Positions 1 through 5,579 of a DNA stretch of 7,720 nt are shown here, one piece after another. The stretch is from NCBI GenBank assembly GCA_001768155.1, contig MENC01000078.1, positions 1 through 7,720 of the forward strand, in the 5' to 3' direction. The stretch's first letter is position 1; each line of letters starts with the position of its first letter. Source of the DNA: Bacteroidetes bacterium GWA2_30_7 (GTDB lineage: Bacteria > Bacteroidota > Bacteroidia > Bacteroidales > GWF2-33-38). The position numbers and the translations under genes were made by a program. The notes under the pieces were generated by a model. That model searched no databases. It had not been told where the DNA came from and saw nothing but the letters and a program-made list of their open reading frames with translations.

Positions 1-1361
1 CTTAAAGTAGGTCCAAAAGAAATCATATCAAGATATGGGTATTTTTCTAAAAATAAGCCACATTCTAATCCTGCATGAATAGCTTTTACTTTAGGTTCAA
101 CTCCAAATAATTTTTTATAAGATTCGATTGCTATTTTTAAAACTTTTGAATTTGGATTTGGAGTCCATCCCGGATAACCAGTTCCATGAGTTACATCAGC
201 ACCAGCTAAACTAAATACACTTTCGACCATGTTTGCAATATCTTTTTTGGCAGAATTGACTGAGCTTCTTTGACTTGTTGTTACAATTATTTTTTTATTT
301 ACAAATTTTATTGAAGCTAAATTTGTTGAAGTTTCAACAAGTCCCTGAATATGTTGACTCCATGCAATAACACCGTGTGGACAAGCATATAAAGAATTTA
401 ATAAATTATACTGAGTATCTTCATCAATTATATTTGATGGAGTTTCTGTAAATTCATATTTAACAATTAAATCTGGTTCAGTAATACTAAACTCCGATTT
501 AATTTCATTTTCATATTTATTAAAATATTCAACAAATTCTTTACCAAATGTTGATGGAACAAGAATTATTGCGTAAGCTTCACGAGGAATAGCATTTCTA
601 AGGTTTCCACCATCAAAAACAGATAATTTAATATCAAATAAACTAGATGTTTCCCACAGTAATCTATTAAGTATTTTATTTGAATTACCTAATCCTTTAT
701 TAATATCATCTCCTGAGTGTCCACCTTTTAATCCTTTTACAATAATTTTATATGCAGTATGATTTTTCGGAACTGATTCTGATTGATAATCAAATGAAAT
801 TGTAGAATCAATTCCTCCGGCACAACCAATAAAAACCTCGCCTTCGTCTTCTGAATCTAAGTTTAATAAATATTTCCCAGTCATAAAGCCGTTTTCTAAC
901 TCAAAAGCACCTGTTAATCCGGTTTCCTCATCAACTGTAAATAAACATTCTATTGGTCCATGTTCGATGTTTTTAGAATTAAGTACAGCTAATTGTGCTG
1001 CTACTCCTATGCCATCATCTGCACCCAAAGTAGTTCCCTTTGCTTTAACCCAATCTCCATCAATATAAGCCTGAATTGAATCTGTTTCAAAGTTAAAATT
1101 CAATTCGCTATTTTTTTCACAAACCATATCCACATGACATTGTAAAATAACTGTTGGAAGGCTTTCTTTTCCAGCGGTTGCAGGTTTTGAAATTAAAATA
1201 TTACCAGCAATATCTTGTTTTGTAACTAAATTATTTTTTCTTCCAAATTCAATTAAAAATTGTATTATTTTTTCTTCTTTTTTTGAAGGTCTTGGAACTT
1301 GAGTAATTTGATAAAAATAATTCCAAATTTCTTTAGGTGTTAATTCGCTAAATGTGTTCAT
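1..1361 (-). CDS. pepD: Aminoacyl-histidine dipeptidase (cytosol non-specific dipeptidase, M20 family), 3' end cut by the window
   Basis: This is a zinc-dependent cytosolic dipeptidase that hydrolyses Xaa-His and other dipeptides during peptide turnover. The frame is open from the ATG at 1361 to the window edge. It gives 453 residues, against about 485 in E. coli PepD, so roughly 30 C-terminal residues are missing. The M20 motifs are all present: CHVDM with metal ligand His76 and Asp78, GADDGIG with bridging Asp115, DEETG with Glu145/Glu146, LDSEDEG with Asp169, GGHSGDD with His215 in the lid domain, and HAGLECG with final metal ligand His429. The motifs VETSTNLA, SSVNSAK and GYPGWTPNPNS are also typical of PepD. 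The start fits the family N-terminus (ELTPKEIWNYFYQITQVPRPS). There is no Shine-Dalgarno motif; the leader is A/T-rich. It lies 48 bp after dnaA, with a hairpin between, so it may depend on read-through or on a promoter I cannot place. No damage is visible. Confidence 0.95.
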   Translation of the reverse strand, partial: MNTFSELTPKEIWNYFYQITQVPRPSKKEEKIIQFLIEFGRKNNLVTKQDIAGNILISKPATAGKESLPTVILQCHVDMVCEKNSELNFNFETDSIQAYIDGDWVKAKGTTLGADDGIGVAAQLAVLNSKNIEHGPIECLFTVDEETGLTGAFELENGFMTGKYLLNLDSEDEGEVFIGCAGGIDSTISFDYQSESVPKNHTAYKIIVKGLKGGHSGDDINKGLGNSNKILNRLLWETSSLFDIKLSVFDGGNLRNAIPREAYAIILVPSTFGKEFVEYFNKYENEIKSEFSITEPDLIVKYEFTETPSNIIDEDTQYNLLNSLYACPHGVIAWSQHIQGLVETSTNLASIKFVNKKIIVTTSQRSSVNSAKKDIANMVESVFSLAGADVTHGTGYPGWTPNPNSKVLKIAIESYKKLFGVEPKVKAIHAGLECGLFLEKYPYLDMISFGPTL

Positions 1362-1375
1362 ATTAATTATTTATT

Positions 1376-1407
1376 ATACTAAAAATGCCATCAACTAGAT
1401 GGCATTT
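1376..1407 (-). terminator. Probable intrinsic terminator of dnaA
   Basis: A perfect 10-bp inverted repeat (AAATGCCATC / GATGGCATTT, arms 1383-1392 and 1398-1407) encloses a 5-nt loop. On the minus strand it starts two bases after the dnaA stop codon. The 3' arm runs straight into a short U tract of five T, followed by A/T-rich sequence. The position and shape fit a rho-independent terminator. The U tract is short, so some read-through into pepD is possible. Confidence 0.7.
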
Positions 1408-1409
1408 GT

Positions 1410-2837
1410 TTACATTTTTAATTTTTTTTCTATTTCATCTATAAAAACTCTAAAACGCTTATCTGTATCAATCAAATTATTAACTGTTTTACAGGCATGA
1501 AGAACAGTAGCATGGTCTTTTCCACCGATTAATGTTCCGATTGTAGCTAAAGAAGATTTTGTCATACTTTTAGCAAAGAACATTGCAATTTGGCGTGCTT
1601 GCACAATTTCTCGTTTTCGTGTTTTCGATTTAAGAGAATCAACTGGCATTGTGAAATAATCACAAACAATTTTTTGAATATAATCAATTGATATTTCTCG
1701 CTTAGTGTTCTTAACCAGCTTATCAATCATTTGTTTAGCTAAATCAATTGTAATATCTTTCTTATTTAAAGTTGATTGTGCAAGTAAAGAAATTAATGCT
1801 CCTTCGAGTTCTCTAATATTATTAGTTATATGTGAAGCTATATATTCAACTACTTCGTAAGGCATTTCAATACCATCCTTGTAAAGTTTTTGCTTTAGAA
1901 TTGTAATTCTGGTTTCAAAATCAGGTGCTTGTAAATCGGCATTTAAACCCCATTTAAAACGCGATAATAATCTTTGTTCTAAACCATGCATTTCAACAGG
2001 TGGTTTATCAGAAGTCAGAATTAATTGTTTATTACACTGATGCAGATGATTAAATATATGGAAAAATACATCCTGAGTTTTTTCTTTTCCTTCAAAATCG
2101 TGAACATCGTCAATAAGGAGAACGTCAATCATTTGATAGAAATTTATAAAATCGTTACGGCTGTTTTTCTTTGTTGCTTCGCCATATTGTGTTATAAATC
2201 GTTCAGCTGTAACATACAAAACAATTTTTTCAGGAAATGCTTCTTTAACTGCTATTCCTATTGCATTTGCTAAGTGAGTTTTTCCTAAACCCGAAGAGCC
2301 ATAAATAAATAAAGGATTGAAAGATGTTCCTCCTGGATTTTTAGAAACTGCATATCCAGCCGAACGAGCTAAACGGTTACATTCTCCTTCTACAAATGAA
2401 TCGAATGTAAAATTATGATTTAACTGAGGGTCAATATCAATTTTTTTAATTCCTGGAATTATAAAAGGATTTTTTATCTGACTATCAGATGTTTCAAAAG
2501 GAACTGAAACCAGTTTATTTTTAATATCAGTTTTATTTGTAGCCGGAATTTTTACTGAATATGGCTTATTATTAGAGAATACATTATTCTCCATAACAAC
2601 ACTATACTCTAGTTTAGCATCTTGACCGAGCTCTTTTCGAAGAGTTTTTCGCAACAAGTCGATATACTGTTCTTCTAAATATTCGTAAAAAAACGGACTA
2701 GGAACTTGAATGGTTAATGTGTTATTTTCAAGTTTTAAAGGGACAATTGGTTCAAACCAAGTTCTAAAACTAATGGCTGAAACATTGTCTTTAATAACTT
2801 GTAGGCAACAAACCCATAAATCATCGTGATTCATCAT
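1410..2837 (-). CDS. dnaA: Chromosomal replication initiator protein DnaA
   Basis: This is the AAA+ ATPase that binds and melts the replication origin and loads the replicative helicase. At 475 residues it is full length. Domain I (about 1-82) has the helicase/DnaA interaction fold, with the typical SFRTWFEPIVPL stretch. A poorly conserved linker, domain II, covers about 85-135. Domain III holds the Walker A motif GSSGLGKTH (180-188), Walker B LLIDD (240-244), sensor 1 LTSD (274-277), the arginine finger in SRFKWGL (Arg293) and sensor 2 RELEGA (Arg342). Domain IV is the helix-turn-helix DNA-binding domain with the signature GGKDHATVLHA (438-448); the Lys in GGKDH and the VHDF after Walker B are usual in Bacteroidetes. 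The protein begins Met-Met, so either ATG (2837 or 2834) could be used. No Shine-Dalgarno motif precedes it. It is followed at once by a hairpin, and a 350-bp A/T-rich gap separates it from the MCE gene upstream, so it is probably transcribed on its own. Confidence 0.98.
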   Translation of the reverse strand: MMNHDDLWVCCLQVIKDNVSAISFRTWFEPIVPLKLENNTLTIQVPSPFFYEYLEEQYIDLLRKTLRKELGQDAKLEYSVVMENNVFSNNKPYSVKIPATNKTDIKNKLVSVPFETSDSQIKNPFIIPGIKKIDIDPQLNHNFTFDSFVEGECNRLARSAGYAVSKNPGGTSFNPLFIYGSSGLGKTHLANAIGIAVKEAFPEKIVLYVTAERFITQYGEATKKNSRNDFINFYQMIDVLLIDDVHDFEGKEKTQDVFFHIFNHLHQCNKQLILTSDKPPVEMHGLEQRLLSRFKWGLNADLQAPDFETRITILKQKLYKDGIEMPYEVVEYIASHITNNIRELEGALISLLAQSTLNKKDITIDLAKQMIDKLVKNTKREISIDYIQKIVCDYFTMPVDSLKSKTRKREIVQARQIAMFFAKSMTKSSLATIGTLIGGKDHATVLHACKTVNNLIDTDKRFRVFIDEIEKKLKM

Positions 2838-3187
2838 TATTAATCAATGCTTTATATATATTTTTAATACTTTATTTTCTCTAAGCAAGGTTTAAAAAAA
2901 AAAGTTAATAAAAAAATTATTTTCATTTGTTTTTTTCATAAAAAATCTATGAAATTTAAAATCAGCATAATAAAAATAAAAATAAATTAACTTCTATCAA
3001 ACGCTTGTAATTCAGATTATTAATTCAAAAGAACATTGGCATAAAACTTATTATAAGCTATTTAATAACTTTTGTTCTATTATTACTTTAACAATAAATT
3101 TACTTAAAAAGTACAAATGCTTTAAAATTAGCCTTTATTATTGATTTAACAAAGGATTTAGAAGAAATATTTTAAAAAATAAAAAAA
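2838..3187. other. Very A/T-rich intergenic region upstream of dnaA
   Basis: This 350-bp gap between the MCE stop and the dnaA start holds no gene, tRNA or recognisable RNA. G+C is about 17% over 2881-3180 (51 of 300 counted by eye), lower than the flanking genes, with several A or T runs of seven or more. It must carry the dnaA promoter. Neither CAC nor GTG occurs anywhere in it, so it has no match to the DnaA-box core TTATnCACA on either strand, and I cannot call it an origin. No convincing terminator for the MCE gene is visible; the sequence just after its stop is only A/T-rich. Confidence 0.8.
2971..3001 (-). promoter_or_regulatory. Candidate dnaA promoter (Bacteroidetes type)
   Basis: Reading the minus strand, TTTG (3001-2998) is followed after exactly 19 nt by TATTTTTA (2978-2971). 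This differs from the Bacteroidetes consensus TTTG-N19-TAnnTTTG only at the last base. It would start transcription near 2964, leaving a leader of about 127 nt. Such matches arise easily in sequence this A/T-rich, so this is a suggestion only. Confidence 0.3.
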
Positions 3188-4189
3188 TTAATTTTTAGTT
3201 TCCTTTTTTTCTTTATCAACAGAATTGCCTCCAAAGTCAAAAAGTGAGAAATGTGCGTATCTCTTAGGATTTTTCTGAATATCAATTAATAATTTATTTA
3301 AATTTAATGTTGCAGTTTCTAAATTATTGTATAATGTGTCATTATTTGCCAACATTCCAATAGTACCTTCTCCCCTTTTTATCTTTCCAAGCATTAAATC
3401 AATATCCGATAAAGCTTTGTTTGCATTTCTTATAGTTTTGCCAATATCTGCTTTAACAATTGTATCACTTATATTTGAAAAGTTAGTTAGAATAAGCGAA
3501 ATCTGTTCGTTATTATTTCTTAAATTGCTTGATATAAGCTCAATATTCGAAAATATTCTAGATAATTTACCTTTTTCTGTTTGCATTATTGTATCAAGCG
3601 AAACAGATGTTTTTTCTAAATTCTGAATAGTCATTTTAATACTTGTAAAGGTTTTTGAAATATTATCTTTTGTATTTTCATTAAAAATATATGTAAAAAC
3701 TGCAAGTACTGAATCGAGCGAAAGCATTAATTCTTCTGCTTTCAGTTTTAATGGTAACATTTGAATACTTACCTGATCTTTAATACTAAATTCCAATTTT
3801 GACTTCAGAGTGTCTCCAATTTTATGATATTTTGTAGATTTTCCTTGTATTAATTCAATAGATTTTGTTCCCATTAAATCCATGCTTACAATTAGAGCTA
3901 CTGCAGAATCATTTAATTTTATTTCATCTTTTATAGCAAAATCAACTATAATTTTTCCGGAATTATCGTTAAGAAATTTAATATCTCTAACCTGTCCTAT
4001 TTTTAAACCATTTAACATTACAGCTGATGATTTTTCTAATCCGTCGATTCTGCCGTATATAGCTGAATAAGTATTTTCTTTCACAAACAGGTTTCTTCCT
4101 TTTAAAAAATTAAAACCCCATACAAGACCAATAATTGCTATTACTACAACTAAGCCTATTGATGTATATCTTGAAAAACTGAGTTTCAT
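3188..4189 (-). CDS. MCE/MlaD-family lipid-transport protein
   Basis: This is a membrane-anchored MCE-domain protein, expected to be the periplasmic substrate-binding part of an ABC-type system moving phospholipids between inner and outer membrane (Mla-like). Of its 333 residues, 1-9 form a short basic N-terminus and about 10-27 one membrane segment. The MCE domain covers about 38-116, including the characteristic GLKIGQV (61-67) and LMGTKSIEL. A long helical region follows (about 140-305), rich in Asn, Ser, Leu and Ile, that in this family can form a coiled tube. GEGTIGML (273-280) and NPKRYAHFSLFDFGG (307-321) are typical of Bacteroidetes MCE proteins. The C-terminus is charged (DKEKKETKN). 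The MKLSFSRY start matches relatives. The permease and ATPase partners (MlaE/MlaF) are not in the window. The gene follows the amidase by 140 bp of repeats, so it may be co-transcribed; alternatively, TAATTTTG at 4332-4325 could be a -7 element, though no -33 partner is seen. Family assignment is firm; the cargo is inferred. Confidence 0.92.
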   Translation of the reverse strand: MKLSFSRYTSIGLVVVIAIIGLVWGFNFLKGRNLFVKENTYSAIYGRIDGLEKSSAVMLNGLKIGQVRDIKFLNDNSGKIIVDFAIKDEIKLNDSAVALIVSMDLMGTKSIELIQGKSTKYHKIGDTLKSKLEFSIKDQVSIQMLPLKLKAEELMLSLDSVLAVFTYIFNENTKDNISKTFTSIKMTIQNLEKTSVSLDTIMQTEKGKLSRIFSNIELISSNLRNNNEQISLILTNFSNISDTIVKADIGKTIRNANKALSDIDLMLGKIKRGEGTIGMLANNDTLYNNLETATLNLNKLLIDIQKNPKRYAHFSLFDFGGNSVDKEKKETKN

Positions 4190-4190
4190 T

Positions 4191-4316
4191 GTTAAATTGC
4201 TAAATTGTTAAATTGCTACTGACTAAGTAAAATTCTAAATTGCTAAATTCCTAAATCCTAAATTAGATTGCTTCGTACCTCGCAATGACGAATTCCTAAA
4301 TCCTAAATTCCTAAAT
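4191..4316. repeat. Short degenerate tandem repeats, TAAATTGC / TAAATTCC / TAAATCC type
   Basis: The amidase-MCE spacer is built of 7-8 bp units related to TAAATTGC, TAAATTCC and TAAATCC. Two exact copies of GTTAAATTGCTA (4191-4202 and 4207-4218) abut the MCE start codon. Further units run from about 4235 to 4264 and from 4291 to 4316. The 19-bp sequence AATTCCTAAATCCTAAATT occurs exactly at 4246-4264 and 4291-4309, bracketing a different 26-bp element. Similar A/T-rich arrays occur between genes in Bacteroidetes. The repeats occupy the whole leader of the MCE gene. No coding function is visible. Confidence 0.85.
4265..4290. repeat. 26-bp palindrome-containing intergenic element (GTCATTGCGAGG...GAAGCAATC type)
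   Basis: This element sits inside the A/T-rich repeats and is clearly richer in G+C than they are. It contains the inverted repeat ATTGC (4267-4271) / GCAAT (4282-4286) around 10 nt. On the minus strand it reads CGTCATTGCGAGG, then TACGAAGCAATC. From memory, this resembles a small repeat found between genes in many unrelated bacteria (GTCATTGCGAGG...GAAGCAATC); that identification could not be searched here. Exact 19-bp direct repeats flank it on both sides. It has no T tract and is not a good terminator. Confidence 0.65.
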
Positions 4317-4329
4317 AATGTTTTCAAAA

Positions 4330-5508
4330 TTAATTTTTTATTTCTTTTAAAGCTTCATTAAGTGGAATTTTTTTTCCATTTTTAAATGAAACTACAAATG
4401 CATCTGTAAAAGATTTTCTTACTTTTTTTTGAACCTCAATTATTTCTTGATAGTTATTTGTATTTCCTGATGTGTATTTATAAATTCCTTCTGAGAAATA
4501 TTCTTCTACATTTTCAACATTGCTAAATTTAGGAGAATTTAAGGGAATTTTAGTTCCAGAAGAAGAAAACTGAACTTTAAAAATTATAGTATCAGTATTT
4601 GCAATTATAGATTTTACAATCACTGAGTCATTAATAGAAGTTTTAATTTCTTGTTCATCAATTTGCTCAAGACCAATAGTATCTGAGGGTAAACTAATTT
4701 CTTCATTTTTATAATCTTTATCAAATAAATTCTTATAATTTCTGATAGCTCTAAAAATTGCAGATGCTAACACTTCTTGTCCATTTTTTGAAAATAAAAA
4801 CTTTGATTCGTTTGGATTAGATAAGAAACCTAATTCTATCAAAATACCAGGCATAGATGTTCGTGCAAGAACTAGTAATCCTTGTTGCTTTACTCCTCTA
4901 TCAGGTCTTTTAGCTTTATCTTTAAATTGTTCCTGAATTTTTGATGCTAATGTAATGCTTTGGTCAAAATTTACATTTTGCATTAATGAAAAAATAATAT
5001 ACGATTCTGGAGAATTTGGGTCAAAACCCTCATATTTAGCATTATAATCTTCTTCAATAAGTATAACTGCATTTTCTCGCATTGCTGTCTCAAAATTTTC
5101 TTTAGCTCGGTGTAAACCTAACACTAATGTTTCAGCACCTGAAGGTGTAGGGCTTTTATTTGAGTTAACATGTATTGAAATAAATAAATCGGCTTTTGCG
5201 GTATTTGCAATTTCTGCTCTTTTATGTAATTCGACAAACACATCTGTTTTTCGTGTATAAATTACACTAACATCTGGCATATATTTTTCTAAATATTCTC
5301 CTAATTTTAATGATACAGCTAATGTAACATCTTTTTCGTATCCAGCTTTACAAATTGAACCAGGGTCTTTTCCACCATGACCGGCATCAATTACTATTGT
5401 TTTGATTTTCAGAGGCTCATCATCTTCATAAATATTAACTGAATAACATTGATAGGTTATCAGAATTAAAGAAAATAAATATAATGCAGATTTAAAATAA
5501 ATTATCAT
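4330..5508 (-). CDS. Exported N-acetylmuramoyl-L-alanine amidase (Amidase_3) with C-terminal SPOR-like domain
   Basis: This zinc amidase cleaves the bond between N-acetylmuramic acid and the peptide stem of peptidoglycan, which is needed for daughter-cell separation and wall turnover. It has 392 residues. A hydrophobic N-terminus (about 1-23) looks like a Sec signal peptide; Cys21 lies in TYQC, which is a poor lipobox. The Amidase_3 domain covers about 35-258, with zinc ligands His44 (DAGHGG), Glu58 (YEKDVTL) and His113 (SIHVNS), and catalytic Glu225 (ELGFLSN). Between them, about 133-190 is an inserted helical stretch resembling the regulatory insert of AmiA/B/C-type enzymes. A Ser/Thr/Ile-rich linker (about 265-305) leads to a C-terminal module (about 307-380; FKVQFSSSG, VEEYFSEGIYKYTSG, AFVVSFKNGKKIPL) of the SPOR-like kind in Bacteroidetes amidases, likely for septal peptidoglycan binding. 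The gene diverges from lptD and precedes the MCE gene. The ATG at 5508 gives a complete signal peptide; no Shine-Dalgarno motif is seen. Confidence 0.95.
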   Translation of the reverse strand: MIIYFKSALYLFSLILITYQCYSVNIYEDDEPLKIKTIVIDAGHGGKDPGSICKAGYEKDVTLAVSLKLGEYLEKYMPDVSVIYTRKTDVFVELHKRAEIANTAKADLFISIHVNSNKSPTPSGAETLVLGLHRAKENFETAMRENAVILIEEDYNAKYEGFDPNSPESYIIFSLMQNVNFDQSITLASKIQEQFKDKAKRPDRGVKQQGLLVLARTSMPGILIELGFLSNPNESKFLFSKNGQEVLASAIFRAIRNYKNLFDKDYKNEEISLPSDTIGLEQIDEQEIKTSINDSVIVKSIIANTDTIIFKVQFSSSGTKIPLNSPKFSNVENVEEYFSEGIYKYTSGNTNNYQEIIEVQKKVRKSFTDAFVVSFKNGKKIPLNEALKEIKN

Positions 5509-5540
5509 TTTGAACTATAATAAAACAAACAATTTTTAGT

Positions 5541-5548
5541 TAGTTTTG
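5541..5548 (+). promoter_or_regulatory. Candidate -7 element for lptD
   Basis: TAGTTTTG matches the Bacteroidetes -7 consensus TAnnTTTG exactly. It lies 31 nt before the proposed TTG start of lptD, implying a leader of roughly 25 nt. No TTTG/TTG -33 element is present 19-21 nt upstream; the nearest TTTG ends at 5512, too far away. The call rests on the motif and its position alone. Confidence 0.4.
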
Positions 5549-5579
5549 CCAATTAGGTTAATATAATTATTACTGAACT

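Noticed and set aside
2025..2273. An 82-codon open frame on the plus strand
   Set aside because: It lies wholly inside dnaA, antisense across the Walker A/B region, and its product is Cys/Phe-rich with no recognisable domain. It is a shadow of dnaA.
3213..3221. DnaA-box-like TTATCAACA
   Set aside because: It differs from TTATCCACA by one base, is a lone copy and lies inside the MCE coding region. A single near-match is expected by chance.
3327..4070. Two plus-strand open frames (3327-3626 and 3882-4070)
   Set aside because: Both are antisense to the MCE gene, whose domain matches are clear, and neither has recognisable family features.
4265..4290. The palindromic element as an amidase terminator
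   Set aside because: The stem is only 5 bp with a 10-nt loop, and no T run follows on either strand.
4191..4316. The repeat block as a CRISPR array
   Set aside because: Units are 7-8 bp, degenerate and adjacent, without unique spacers of constant length, and no cas genes are present.
4325..4332. TAATTTTG on the minus strand as an MCE promoter
   Set aside because: It matches the -7 consensus, but it overlaps the amidase stop codon, has no -33 partner and lies in A/T-rich sequence, so I list it only as a possibility under the MCE gene.
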